A DNA stretch of 64,000 nucleotides, from positions 24,431,375 through 24,495,374 of the forward strand of contig CAIIXF020000005.1 in assembly GCA_903813345.2 (NCBI GenBank), written 5' to 3'. Made by a program: the position numbers and the translations under genes. Below are positions 43,424-57,670 of the stretch, piece by piece. Under the pieces are notes generated by a model. That model was not told the DNA's origin. It ran no database searches and was given only the letters and a program-made list of their open reading frames with translations. Within the stretch, counting starts at the first letter, position 1; each line of letters opens with the position of its first letter. Source of the DNA: Owenia fusiformis. Its lineage: Eukaryota; Annelida; Polychaeta; Sabellida; Oweniidae.

Positions 43424-45653
43424 CTGCAAATACAATAATAAAACAATTATAAATGGTGAAATCAAATATTCAATTTTTTCAATATTACCACTGGATTATT
43501 TTAATGCCGAATGCCACGTGCCGAACACTGTCCACAAAAAACAATATGTCACCACTTCTGGTGGTGGTGACATAATTACAAAAAGAAAAACAATATGTTA
43601 CAAACACAAGAGCGTAGCTTTTACAATATGTCACCACTTCATGGTGGTGAATAAAAGCTAAAGACTTAAAATAAATGGACATTATCAATCTCAAGGAGTA
43701 GGAACACGGTCAATATTATTATATAAACCAAACCATTAAATAAGAGGTTCTTTGGAGAATGGAACTTTTTGGAAAAAATAATCCTTTCAACATTTTTCCT
43801 CCCTTCTCTTGTTAATTTCCAGATCCACCCCTGCATATAGCACAAATGAGGTAATAATTGAGTATTTTAGCACCAACCCCCATGTATAGATCTGAAGCAG
43901 TCTAGAAAGGGTTAAGTCATTTATCATATGAATTCACATTACACAGCCAGTGCATGGAGAGATGTTCTCTACTAAAAATCACAGACAGTTATACAGGGAT
44001 TTAAAATGAAACTCCATAACCTTCTTATATATTTCATTGAAATCCTTCTTTATTCTGTATACATGTATTGGATTTATTCACAAGTAGTATAATTGTACTT
44101 TTCAATAATGGCCATCATAAAATGAATGAATTCACAAAGAATATAATGAAAAAGCATAAAAAGCAACATTGAGAAAAACTAAATATGATTCATATTAAAA
44201 CAACAATCATATTAAAACAAATTAAAAACAACTATCAATTGAAAGTTTATAAATTCATATACAAAAATCTCTGTAAATCTGAGACAGATAAAATTGATTC
44301 GCAGATTTGTAATTTAACGATGTTTAAAGAAATTGAACTGAGATATATCTATGGTGGGGAAATCAAGTAACCAGATTGAAATTGTTTTGGAAGGTTATAG
44401 AAGTAGAATAGAAACAGTAGTAAGTGCCAGTAGACACACCCTACATAAAGCTCCCACTAATGAAATTCCATGGTTGTTTCTTAAAATAATAGAGAGGAAA
44501 AAGTGGAACCAGCAAAGAATAAAATTGATGAGCATGTAGTCAACCCATTCAATTGTAAAATACATAAGAAAACCAGAAAACCAGGTGGCTCATTCAATTT
44601 TAAGAAAAAAATGCCATGGATACATAGAGTCATTTTGAGAAGCAGACCACATAAAACTGATCACTTACACAGCATAGTGCTGGAGCAGTTAAAGAATAAA
44701 CACTTCAACACTTTGTCTTAGCATGAAACAAATCAGACATTATAATACATATTATGCTGGTTCACTAATTTACTAGAAATACAGAAAAATATATGCAATT
44801 AACGTCAAGTTGCATAATATGCAACTTAGTGTATAGATAAGTCAAGTGACTATACCTAAAACCTTTTTGAAATAATGTGGCTTACTCTGTTAAAGAATAT
44901 GATTTGGTACATCGTATTTCATAAGATATTTTCATCAGTTGATATTATGTATTTATGTTTGTATTTGGTTCCATGTGCTTTCTAATGAGTCTTTACTCTA
45001 ACAGTACTTTTGCCAATGGCCATGAAAGGGTTAATCCATTAGAATGTAACAACATCTGGCCTGGTAAGGTTCTAGCATTGAAAAATGCAATGTTTTGACA
45101 AGATTGTACTCAGCTATGTAACCTCCCATAGTTATCACTATGCTTCCTTGTATTTCATTGTTAAACAGGGAATATTATGATCTATGTGTTTTAACAGTTG
45201 TAGAAAATGTAAGTGGCATAAACCCTTCCTTATTAACCCATATAATCCTATGCCTATACCCCTTGTATACCCCTCCCCCTATCAAAGTATCTATATGCTA
45301 CCAAACAATACTGTATAATTGTAGAAAAACAATTGTTTTTGAGCAAACATATATTTATACAAAGTGTTTAATAAAGACCACTTCCCTTTATACCCACAAT
45401 CCAATACATAGACCCGAACAACCTCTTAGTAAAGCAAATTCCATGGGTAGTATCCAATGGGATAAAGGTGCAATGGTATGTATTATTTCTTTTATTCTCA
45501 AATTTTAGTATCATGGTAGCATAGTACATGGTTCTTTATATAGCGATAACCTTCTTTTTGTTATTTCCAAAGTGCAAAAAACATCAGATAAGAGGGGTAA
45601 ACCAGAATGGGTTCTAAGCTTAACAAGGATTTGGATGTTTTTGGAATGTAACT

Positions 45654-45894
45654 CAGTGGTGTAACCAGGATTTTGATAGCAGATACGCGAGGCTGAAAGC
45701 CGATCAAAACTAGGGGGTCCGGGGACATGCCCCCAGATTTTTTTGATTTTAAACCTTAAGTGGTGCAGAAGGGGGAGCAAAACTAGGGGAACCGGGCCTG
45801 CCCCCCCCCCAGAAAACTTTTGATTTTAAACCTTAAATTGGTGCGTCATGAGCAACTTATTTTTTACCCTTGCATATGCCTGGTTACGTGCCTG
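45654..45894. mobile_element. 241-bp MITE, CAGTGGTGTAACCAGG ends, 5-bp TSD TAACT
   Basis: Left end CAGTGGTGTAACCAGGAT, right end CTGGTTACGTGCCTG. The duplication TAACT lies at 45649-45653 and 45895-45899. The termini resemble those of 715-911 and the duplication length is the same, so both belong to one superfamily. Confidence 0.8.
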
Positions 45895-48747
45895 TAACTA
45901 TCCTCAAATTCTGGCGATATTCAAACAAAATTAACTAATAAAGAACCAAATTTGCAACAATATTTATTTGTTGAAATTCACTTTTGACCTCAGCACATAT
46001 TCTGTGCCCCTCTGTTATATTACATACAATAAGCTGTACACGTTTTCCAAATCTCTCAGCTAGGTCCATCAATTATAGTGTAAAAGATCTGTAGTGTTAG
46101 CAGTACCTGTTTCATGTAAGCCAGGGAGCATTTTGTTTTATGTTTATTTTTATCAGGTATAAGAGCATGTATCCTCTTCAGGCTGATGATCAAAACATCT
46201 TGGACCAGAGCTTTGATGCTAGGCAAAGGTTATTTGCGTAAATCCCAGGAGCTCAAATGAATCATTTTTTATCCTAACAAGCTGAACACTATACATGTAC
46301 TTTAGAAAACTTTGACTCCTGTATGTATCTAAGAATAGAGCTATACTTGTCTATAATCCTAACTGACCAGTCTTCGAAATCAACTTGGACAAATATCGAA
46401 TAATTATTCCATAATAACATGTTTTCCCTGGGAAATGAATTGGGAATAAAAGAGATATTCAAAAAATCCAGTATCAGATCCCGTATCAGCCAAAATTCAA
46501 TATCAGATCCCGTATCAAAACTATCAGAAAATTTAATGAGACTAAATATTGTGTTGTTATAGAATATCATGATCCATTTTAGTATCATAAATTATTTCTA
46601 TTCTAAAACTTAATTGTTAATAAAAGTTGAAAATGGCATTCGATAAGTAAATTGTATCATTTTATGTCACCATCATTAGGTGAGGACATCCAAAACAAGT
46701 TTCAGAAAAATATTATAGAATAAATAGGTTATGTTCGTAATAGAATATGAATTTTTCATCAAGAAGATAAGATATTGGCCTTGAAAAATATCATATTGGG
46801 CTGTTGCCCTCGGTCAATACGATATTTTCCTTATTCAATATCATATTTTCCCTCAAGATAAAATTTGTATTCCATCCCTCCCATTAAATAACCTCTATGT
46901 ATTCATTAAGTGTGTAAATGGTATTGCTCCCTGAAGATTTGTTCTAAAATCAAAATGATACCAAAACATGTTACATCTCAGGTTAAAGCTGTGATTACTT
47001 CTAGCAGGTTATTCATAACATTTTCTGAAACATATACCTTAGTAGCTTCATTGCTACAGTATGAGTGGCAAGATGGCAAATTCAAAATTTCCTGAAAATG
47101 GGCTCAAGTTTCTAAACTGAGCACCCCTGAACTAAACATTTTTCCTAATGACTTAATCAAAATTCTACTTCACCAGCTTTTGAGATGACTTAATGTTTTT
47201 CCTGACCACATTTGTCAAGTACATGTATAATGACTGCTTCAAGTGATATATATGTTGCTATTTCAAGTAACACATATATCTCAGTTGGCATGGTGTTAGT
47301 AGTTAAGAAATGAAGGGTTCCAGACCAGATGACCCTATAGTAATCATTATACACCTACACCCAGGTTGGTGTTGAGTTGTTTTCTCACATTTGTGTATCA
47401 AATAGGATGATTTTACTGTATATACATGTATCTACCCTTTGCTACCAAAATTTGATTTTCAATTTCAAAAATAGCTTCATAGGAAGATTTACTTTTTTCC
47501 CACATTTATTACCACCCTTTATATAAGAGGTTTAGAATTAATTTCAATTGTTAACTCAAGTAAGGTGCTTAGGAGTAGGTCACATAGGTTTGAAGCACAA
47601 GGGCTTGATTTTGTAACATTGAAATGTTGCTCATTCAAGGAAAGGCATTATAATATTTTATTCTCAAGAGAGCAAAGTGTCTATTACTACCATCTGGGTG
47701 GAGGGCACAGTGTGTTTATTCCTGCAACTAAAATTCTAAGATGGTCACGTTATAAAATGTAAAATAAACTGTTAAAGAGGGAAATCAGCCAGAAATAAAA
47801 TAAACAAACATATACTTATCAATCTAAATTGTATAGAAATGCAAGAAATTCATATTCTTTATTCAAATTTTAGAGAGAAAAATCATGTAAAGTTTCAGCA
47901 GACGGATAATATAACAAGGTAAAGATCCAGGAATTGAAGAGAAAGGATGCAGCTGTTGTAGTGTGTAAAGATACAAGATCTATCTAACATAAGCTATTAG
48001 TATAAAGTAGATGATAACTATGATATATGCCAATCACCTTTCTAGTAAACCATCTTGATACCTTTGAAATCTCCAAGATTACAAAACTGATAGTCCACAG
48101 ACATTGATGAAGCAGATAGTGTTATCCAAAATGATGGGAGTTATGATGAGTCAAGAGAAGATCTGGTAGAACACAAACAGTCTGTTCAGAGAGCAATCAA
48201 TAAAACTACTTACTAATGAAGACTGCAACTGGGAATTCCTTTACAAAAGGCACTTAATCTGTATCCTCAATGAAAAATTTCACTCAAAGATTTCTTCTTA
48301 TTAATGATAAGTGATCGATTTTTCTTATATACTCTAAACTGTATCAAAATGCAGCAAAATGAAACACTTTATTCAAACTACAGAAATAAATGCAGAAATA
48401 ACATGAAATAAGCATGGATAGTGATATTTCCTATGTATTCGAAAAAGAGTAACCCAACTTCTGCCAGAGAAGATTGTGTTGATGTTGTACTGGTGGTCAA
48501 CCGAAACCAATCCAGTATATCTAATGGTCCCAAATATGTTACAAAGATTAGGGATATCAGAATCCAAAATATTTATATCTGTGATCATCCTAGTAACTAG
48601 GATGCACAGATTAGGGTAATTAGGATACACAAACTAGGGTAACAACATGTTCTGGCAATTTGTCTGTGACTCAATCTTGTGTTCACTAATTCATATGATT
48701 ATTTGAGTTAAACTGCCATATAATAGAACAATTTTTGTATCAATGTA

Positions 48748-49245
48748 CAGTAAAACCTGTCTAATCCGAATACTGTTTGTACCACCTAAAAGCATTCAGA
48801 TTAGGAGGTGTTCAGATTTTTGCATTCGCAATATTCTGGATTTTGGAGAAATGTGAACACATTCTCATTAAATATTTATAGTTCTAGCTTTATAGCATTC
48901 CAGTAATTTGAAAATCTGATTCAAACAAATTTTGCCGTGCTCAAAAGACCTATTATGATTGAGACCAATCAATGTTTATGTTTCAAAAGTTTTGATATCA
49001 TAACAATTCATTGTTAAATCGAAAATATTTGAACAATTTTGGAAGAAACTTGTGATATTTTGTGAAAAGTCTGGATTAGACAGGCTATTATTTCAAATAA
49101 GGCTGTCCAGAGTTCAAATTGGGAGGTGTTCACATTTCAAGGATTTTAACATAAGAGTCAATGGGAGGAAAAAATGGGACCGAAAAAAAGTGTTCGGATT
49201 GGGAGGTACTCAAATTAGTCAGGTGTTCAGATATACAGGTTTCAC
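48748..49245. mobile_element. About 0.5-kb pogo-type MITE
   Basis: Starts CAGTAAAACCTGTCTAATCC after TA; the right end ACAGGTTTCACTTA is degenerate. Interior matches the element at 54205-55045 in reverse orientation, for example TTTTGATATCATAACA and TTGTGATATTTTGTG. It lacks the insertion found there. Confidence 0.75.
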
Positions 49246-49374
49246 TTATCAATTTGTGTTTTAGTTAACTCTGATCTTTGAGTCCAGTACTCAAACATCA
49301 TATTGCTTACGATTTTCATGTCTACTGGTTTGACAGATGCTAGTATTGAGTAAAATTGTATAAGGACTGAAACT

Positions 49375-49615
49375 TCAAATATAAGTCAAACTTCATGTTT
49401 AAGTCAAACTTTTTGTATAAGTGAAACTTCATGTTTAAAAGTCAAACTAATGCATATATAAAACTTCTTGCATATTTGACTTCATATACGAGTATAAGTC
49501 AAACTTTGTAGACAAGTCAAAAGTGTATCGGTCAAACTTTGTGAATAAGTTGAACATTGTGTATAAGTCAAAATTTATGTATAAGTCATACTTCATGTAT
49601 ATTTGCTGGGTATGT
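49375..49615. repeat. Degenerate ATAAGTCAAACTTCATGT array
   Basis: About a dozen imperfect units of 17-20 bp with the core AAGTCAAACTT. A trace recurs at about 51455-51500 (TGAAGTTTCACTTACACATG). Confidence 0.75.
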
Positions 49616-50148
49616 TTCAAGTACAAGTGCAGGAAATAGTCATTTGATGATCATACTGTGAATGTTTTTTTCTACAAGTTGTTTGAACCCAGTGCCCCTA
49701 GACAATTGTTCCAGGTTCTTTGTACATGTATGAGAATTCTCACTGATGTAAAAAATATTACCAGAACATGGAGCCGGTATTTTTACGATTTATGCATTAA
49801 ATCACCTGTCATATTTTATGTGCACTTATACATAGTACTAAGTATACAAGTACATACTACAGCCTCACAATAGATCATAGTTAAAAATAAATTGACACAT
49901 ACCGAGGCAAAATGTGTCCAATTCCAATAATAAAAAATATTTCATATAACTGCAGTGCATTATACAACCAACTACCACACCCAAAGTCATTTCTATTGTG
50001 GTTGTCAAGTAGGCAACATGACTCTACAGATTGAAATTGATGCTTTGTTAACTTGACACTTGCAAAAAATTCATAGAAAATATGTTCCTTTTCATATCTT
50101 TTAAGTGACATGGTAGAGAATATTTTGCAATGGGTGAAAAGAATTTAA

Positions 50149-50293
50149 GCCCAAGACTCAATGCATTGTGGAATGACCATTCATTTCAGGTGTGGTTTCC
50201 TCAAATTAACACTTGATGCTGCGCATCTCTCGCAAATTTTGGCAAGCGACACCTTCAAGGAATGGTCATTCCGCATTGTACCGAGTCCAGGGT
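50149..50293. mobile_element. Foldback MITE between TTAA sites (copy 2, inverted)
   Basis: TTAA|GCCCAAGACTCAATGCATTG on the left, GAGTCCAGGG then TTTAA on the right. It is the reverse complement of copy 1 at 42090, including a shared 50-bp flank (GACATGGTAGAGAATATTTT). Confidence 0.7.
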
Positions 50294-52287
50294 TTAAAAC
50301 CTTTAAATGACCAGTAAAGGCAGCATAATTGGATTTGACCCCATTTAAGAGAAATAATAAAATTAATGAACGATAAATGCTTCCAGGTCCAGCACAACTA
50401 AAAAACAGTGCTAGCAATTGACATCATTCTTTTAGCGGATTTATAAGCTGAATTCAAACAAATCCAGTGTTTATCAATGAAGAATTAATTCTCAACGATA
50501 AGTTACATTATCTGCTCAACAATCTTTCCCCAGGATATTTCTTTAATAAACAGTCAAATAGGAACACACAGGCGTGTTTTGCTTATAAATACAAACACTT
50601 AAATTCAGGAAAAAGTGCTTTAACTAATGTACTTATGAACAATAACTAATGTAGACACCCCTTAGCAGGAAATGTACTTCTGCATTATCTCGACTGAAAA
50701 ATCTCCTGCATGAAGAGAGAGGTGTTCCTTTCCTTCTAGTATGACTGATGTTATTTAAGTGTTTCTAATTAATCTGTTCAATTTAGGAATTAGAATAAAT
50801 ATTTCCTTGCATTTCAAAACATCTGTGTCATGAAATTGCATCTATATGTCCATTGGTTTCTATATAGAGATTATTCTATATGAGGTTCAAGATATTGGGA
50901 TTATCTCGAGGCTAATACATGTAATATATCTGCCCAAGGACTGTAGGTTCCAAGGGCAGATATACTGTACATGTCCAAATATGGGATATATCATATCATC
51001 CCTTAGGATGAACTAATATACATACATTTCAGAAAGATGACACAAACGGCTATACTACCCTCTGATATATGGGGTGAGGTACTGAAAAGACATTTTTTCA
51101 AATAATACCAAAGATTTTCATATTATCCCAGTCAAATAATAAAAGAGTGAAATATGTGAATAAGCTTTATCATATGGCATTTGGCAATTAAGGTGAACAA
51201 AGTTGAGTGAGTTTATTGTTAATTAAATTAGACTTTCACCTAAATTCATCCTACTTGGGCTACCTAAGGTACCTAAAAGAGTATCCATTGCATAGTTTGT
51301 TTTGCTATCATGTCACCTCACCCTGAGTCTGGACAGGTCATTTATCTTAGAACTAATAACCTCCCAACCTATAACTAATAAGTGAACATTCTGAGGTCAA
51401 GATGCAAAGTGGATTAGGGAGGTACAAATTCGAGAGGAAAAAAACATTCCAAAAGTTTGACTTATACATGAAGTTTCACTTACACATGAAGTATCACTTA
51501 TTATATAATTTGACGCAAAATTATGGAAAATGATCATGTAATCTTTCCTATGAACAAGTAAATAATTGGATTATTGAGGACAAAATAGGGAGAAAACGCT
51601 ATAATATAAAGTCATTGATTTTTTCATTGTTATTTTTCAGACATGGCAATCAAATTTTCTTACAAATTCAAATTTCATCACATTTCTGTACATTCAAAAT
51701 AAGATATAATATACAATATCACATAATAAAGTCTGTTTTTGACTCATATGAGTTATTTTTTAAACCTCACCCAAATAACATTTTGAGCTTCCAAGTCTGA
51801 CTGACATAGATTTACAAAAAGGTATATTGATTAAATATAATCAGTAATGAAGTAAGGTGTTCCTTCTGCATTCTTCTGCATTTTATAGACACCTTGTTGG
51901 GTTGCTTTAACCCAGCTGTCTTGCTAGTGTGCGTAAATAAAAAGTCTACAGGGAATATTTCTAAACAGAAAATTTGTAGGAATAGAGTGAAATTAACGAG
52001 AAGTGGGAGAGACACGCATAAATGTGACACTTTAAATTGTATAAAAATGCAAGAAAAGCATACATTTTATTCAAATTTCAGGGTCAAAGCATGAATTCAA
52101 ACATGATCAGATTGAAACTTTACTGGAGGTGCTTGCTAGTATTTGCCAAAGACATGTTTCTGAATGTTTATGAAAAATGAGAACATGTATGAAATTTGAG
52201 AGCTACGAGTAGTCTAGGTTTTTTCCACATTACTTAAATACAACCAGCAAAAATTTTTTAAGCTACCTCTTAAAAACTATTTCTTTA

Positions 52288-52441
52288 CAGTAAAACCTGT
52301 CTTAGTGAACACCTCTCTCTAGTGAACACCTGTTTCTAGTAGACTTCCTCTACACATACTCTACTGACTTCTGTATAAATTACTCTCTTTGTAGTGAACA
52401 CTTACCAACACTGAATGTTCAATATACACATGGTTTTACTG
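52288..52441. mobile_element. 154-bp pogo-type MITE
   Basis: Left CAGTAAAACCTGTCTTAGTG after TA; right end CATGGTTTTACTG. The right TA is mutated to TG. Confidence 0.72.
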
Positions 52442-54204
52442 TGTTTCTGTTTATTGTACCATATGCAACTTAATAGAATCTCAAATAATTTATGCAATAC
52501 AAAGTATAACGTGAGCCATATCATTCCTCATTCACTGTAAATTATAAGCATAATCATAGGTTTTGGTTTTAATCACCATGGGCAGTCACTTGTATATATA
52601 TTGTATTAATCATTAGTTATCACATTATATTTCTCTATTATCAGCAAAGCATTAAAGCAACTGATTGTGCATGATTATAATAATCTTACTATTTTCATAC
52701 CTCTTTAAATAAGAACCAAAATCATCTTCAGTCTTATCATAACATTCAAGTGTTATCTAATTGCAAGATGACATACGAAAATTGAATGAAAATGACTCTC
52801 AAATTTTAAAGCATGATAGGCAGTTAATCCACAGACCCAAGAAATGTCTCAACCATTTACAATGAGTCAATCAACAATGGTTTAATTAGCTATATTTTCT
52901 TGAGGCTGGTCATGAATTATAGAAAAACTAAACTGATACATTGAACAAACCGCATTTCTCATGATGTTTAGTCACTTCACAGTCTTATACACAACCCCAC
53001 AAAATAATTCGACTTGATGTTTCAATATAAAAATTCTACATTTATCTTCCATTCGCTAATATATATATTAGCAATGTTAGCCATGTGAACTTGGCACTGT
53101 GTTTTAAGAACTTACCATACATTTTAATCATTGTGCCGCTAGAATCATGACCCTATTCATTACATGGGCCAATTAAACCTATCATAGGTTTTCCTGAGGT
53201 TAAGCACCAAACTGTAAATTTAGGCTACAGCAGGAACATGTTCCATAAAACTACCATTTTACAACACACTACAGGATGACTATCCTTTTAATCTTCACAC
53301 GCTCGATCTATACTGCGTTCAGATCAACAACGAGAACCAAATGAATGAACATATATCCTTTTCACGATTGATTGATTTTTCTTCATTAAAAGAGACCTTC
53401 ATCCACATCCAATTACTACTTGCCTTTGGGCCTAGGGAGGGGTTCATGAAGACATGAGTCAAGTGACTCAAATCAACCATATCCATAAAATAATCCAATA
53501 TCAATACCTACATGGTGAGTACATGCCCTCAAGACAATACTTCAAATATTTTGTATACTCAATAGGATTATAAGTTTAATGTGTTAACATAATGGCTGAT
53601 AATAACTGACATATCATTTGTAAGGCTAAATCTTTTCATCAAATCCGCTGAATTGTAGATTAATTGTATAACTCTATGTATAACTCCCCCTCCCCCATTA
53701 GTATTCTCCTGTCACCACAACATGTGGAAAAAAGATGATGATCTAATCGAAGGGGGTATGTTGGGATGAGTTCTCTTGTACATTGTTCTTTAGATCCTCT
53801 AAAATCATATATGGATTATATGGGTCTTCTACCTTATATTGATACAACAACGTGTTTGGAGGAAATATGAAAAATCGGATACAAAAGTATAACCTTTTCT
53901 GAAACCTCTTATGCACCTTGTGATTTGGAAGCTAAGACCTTATCTTGAAAGCCTCCCCTCATAAAAGTACCTTCGTATTATTTAAACTCTAAAGACCAAA
54001 TGCAACATTTAACAGACAGGCTACAAGGTATGATTCCTTACTAAAATAATAACATTGAACCATAGATACTTGAAATCTATCCAGATTAAATAATTCTAAT
54101 TAAATGATGTAAATAAACATTCATGATATATAATATTTGATACTCCACTAATTGTGCTCATGTGCTGATACTAAAACAAGTAACATTAAAATATTTCAGA
54201 AGTA

Positions 54205-55045
54205 CAGTAAAACCTGTGTAACTGAACACCTGGCTCATCTGAATACCTTCCAATCTGAACACCTGTTTGCGATCCCATTTTTTCCTCCCATGTAAAAAAA
54301 AACTTGAAATCTGAACACCTCCAAATGCGTGAACAGTGAACACTCATATTTGACAAATTAACCTGTCTAATCTGAACACTTCTCACAAAATATCACTTAC
54401 TTCTTACAAAAAGTGCTCAAATATTTTAAAGGACGATTCTCGGTTTGGAGAACGAAGTTCATCAATCTAAATGAGCATTATCCCTGCTTCGGACAAATTT
54501 TTTTTCATAATATAGATTTGAATGTCTTTTTTTGAATAGTCATAATTTAATTTGGGTAATATTTCTAGATTTTTCGCAAAAAAATATTAGCGCAGTACAC
54601 TGATGAACTTCTTTCCACAAATCGAGACTTGTATTTTATTGAATCGGTCTAATTGAGAGTTATCCCCGGCCTGCTTCAGATCAATTTGTTATTTTTACAT
54701 CTTGTAGATTTAAATGTCCTCCTTTGAATATTCATAATTTAATCTGGGTAATATTTCTATATTTTTCATGTAAAAATTATTAGACCAGAAGACTGTTCTC
54801 CAAACCGAGAATCGTCCTTTATCAATTTAACACTGATCTGTTATGATATCAAAACATCAGCATGACTAAATTAATTTGAATCAGATTTTGCAATGCCATA
54901 AAGCTATATGGTCAATAAAAATATTAATATTCATTGAAAATGCATTTATATTTCTTCAAAATCCAGAATCTTGAGGATGCAAAAACCTTGATGAATCCGA
55001 ACACCTCCCCCAAAACTTGTCCTAATAGCATTGTCGAACTAGACA
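54205..55045. mobile_element. pogo-type MITE with TA duplication, interrupted by another MITE
   Basis: Left CAGTAAAACCTGTGTAACTG after TA (54203-54204); right end CTAGACAGGTTTTACTG before TA (55046-55047). Without the insert it aligns with the reverse of 48748-49245. Confidence 0.82.
54429..54829. mobile_element. 401-bp mariner-type MITE inserted in the pogo-type element
   Basis: Ends AAGGACGATTCTCGGTTTGG and CCAAACCGAGAATCGTCCTT, a near-perfect inverted repeat of about 26 bp, flanked by TA on both sides. Inside, two direct copies of about 205 bp share TCATAATTTAAT and GGGTAATATTTCTA. Confidence 0.82.
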
Positions 55046-56949
55046 GGTTTTACTGTAATATCAACATATCTAATTTCAATTTACTTCATCTATTGTATAT
55101 TATTTCTTGACAATTTTCTGTAACATGGATTTGAACTGACATCCCAAATTAAAAAATTATAAAAAGGGAAGCATGATAAGTACAACAAAATGACTAATTC
55201 GAATAATCACTTTTCATCACTTTCAAATTGTTTGATATGTTTTGCCTTTTTAATATTTAAATCAAAGTGTCATGCTATATTGCAACACTAATTACAATTG
55301 ACATTTGACCAATTTCAGCCCTTAATGTATTTATTATCAATTTATATTGTGACGTAATTATATTTACAATATCATTAGGCCACTATTTACCCCAATTATT
55401 CTCCATTTCTAAATGGTATGCTTTTAACATAATCTGAAAAGGCTGCAAATGTTGTGGATAAATCTTATATAATTCAGCAACAGTTAGTTCAATCTTGTGT
55501 TCTTGACTTATTTACTAAGTTCACTATTATTTCTGATTTATCTTTTGCCCTTTGTATCTTTGACTTTGTTTGTTGTTTTGTTCTTTCTATTTTATTAATG
55601 AGTTGTGTTATGTTGACTTCTGACTTGCATTTTCATGGAACTGTTATTTTCACTTTCTATTTGGAAATAAAATGAAGATATCTTGTAATTGAACCTGTCT
55701 AAGTCTATCAATATATGCCCCTTATTCATAAATCAAAATCATTGGGTCTTTTTTGAAAACATAATTCTTTGTAAACAGCCTATATTAACTTAAAGTAATC
55801 TTCAGCTGTAACGCTTTAACACAGACCTACCTCTCCCTTGATTTTAAGGAGGGTCAAGTAAAATGATTTGAACCTCATGGTAACAGGTAAAAGGTTCAAT
55901 TATTCGGCCAGAATACCTAATCCTACCTTATATCCTGTCTTATTCCTACCTTATATTTCTGTCTTAATACTTATAAGGATTGAAATTACAAGAGATCAAC
56001 TCTGATACCAACCTTGATTCCCCGATGCATCCCAAACTCTTTAAAAATAACTTCCTGGGAAATTAATTTGCTGAGAAATTCAAAAATTTCCAGAGGGATA
56101 CCATTTATGCCCCTAAAATGATGATGCATCATCTATATCTAGACATTTTGAGAAACCCATATTCAAGATATGGTGTAACAGGCCTGCCATTCAAAAGGTA
56201 CAAATACATGTAATCCTTGACAAATGAGAATTACCAGTATCCCATCATATGTAAAATTCAAACTTGATAAAAACAAATTGAGCACAAAGTACATCAATAT
56301 TTCACTAATCTAATCTAATCTAAAATTAATTATAACAAGTTTACTATTTTCAGTCTGATAAGCACACCTGCTATATAACAAGATGGATAGAACTTATACA
56401 TCCCCCTAATAAAAAATGCAACATACCATATGGCCTTTTGGCATATTCCAATGTATCATACAAACACCAATTTTCAAAAAGTTAGATTTTTACTGAAATA
56501 AAATAATGATGCATAGTACCAATTACGAGAGCTGAAAAGTAAAATATAAATTCAGGTATGACACTTCTACGATATTCTTGAAAGGAGAAGGTATATTTTC
56601 AAAGTTCTAATCTCTTGTGATATTCAGAAACATTCAGGTTTCAGTTATTTCTATAATTAGACAGCTTTGCAAATGTTTTCCATATTTCCCTGGCTCATAA
56701 ATCACAGCTATTTATTAACATATGATATCATGATATCATAATCATGTGCATAGATACAGATATTACAGGCTCCACCACATCATTATGCAGATCAGTTACC
56801 AAGTAAAGAGAAGATCAGTCGTGATGTACCTGGCCAAGTTACTATATGACCCTGTCAAATGTACAAATATCAGTTATTAATATGATTTTATTTATTAGAT
56901 GAATATTTTTACTGAGAATATATCAGTAAATAAGAGGGACCTTCAGGAT

Positions 56950-57097
56950 AGATAGAGGATATCCTATGATTTATGAGTGATATGATTTTTATCCACGAAT
57001 GGATAAGATATCTGCACGAGCGAGCGTAGCGATAGAGTGCAGATATCAATATCCATGAGTGGATTAAAATCATATCACGAGTAAATCATAGGATGTT
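56950..57097. repeat. Foldback with loop CGAGCGTAGCG
   Basis: Arms such as TCCTATGATTTA and TAAATCATAGGA, and GATATCTGCAC and GTGCAGATATC, pair around the centre GAGCGAGCGTAGCGATAG. The right part lies next to a second inverted pair TTCCATAGTTA/TAACTATGGAA (about 57104-57380). Confidence 0.75.
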
Positions 57098-57670
57098 CTT
57101 TTTATTCCATAGTTAAAGTCATCATCAGAATTGTCGGAAATTAAGTCATTTAATTCGAATTTTCCAAACGATCCGGCGATGTTGACACTTAGCCTCGTTT
57201 TGAGTTTGAAGTAGCAAAAATCCATTAACCATCGCATACGACGTTGTATGTCATGGCTAAAAAACCGTATGCTATGGTTAAGTGAAAATTTGTCAAAAAT
57301 ATCATATTTTACCACTGATTACAAAAATACCGTTTTTATTTTCACATGTTATCCAATGAATATCATGCTAACTATGGAATAATGTAACATATGGTATATA
57401 TTTTTCAAAGGATCAGTCATTTTCAAAGATTTGTTTTGAGACACCCTTACCTCCTTGTCTTTAGGAAGGAATTTGCAAATTGTTACTATGGTTCCCAACT
57501 ACCAAGAAACATTTTAGTTTCATTTTGAGAGAGAAAGAAAAACAAACTTTAGATTTTGAAAAAAGGATTCAACTCATTTGCACCAAGTAGAAAAAGTTAG
57601 TTTCTAGTTGAAAAATATTAATATTTCTCCTATAGGAGAAAGTGGGAGATCATTCTAAAAATAGAAACTA

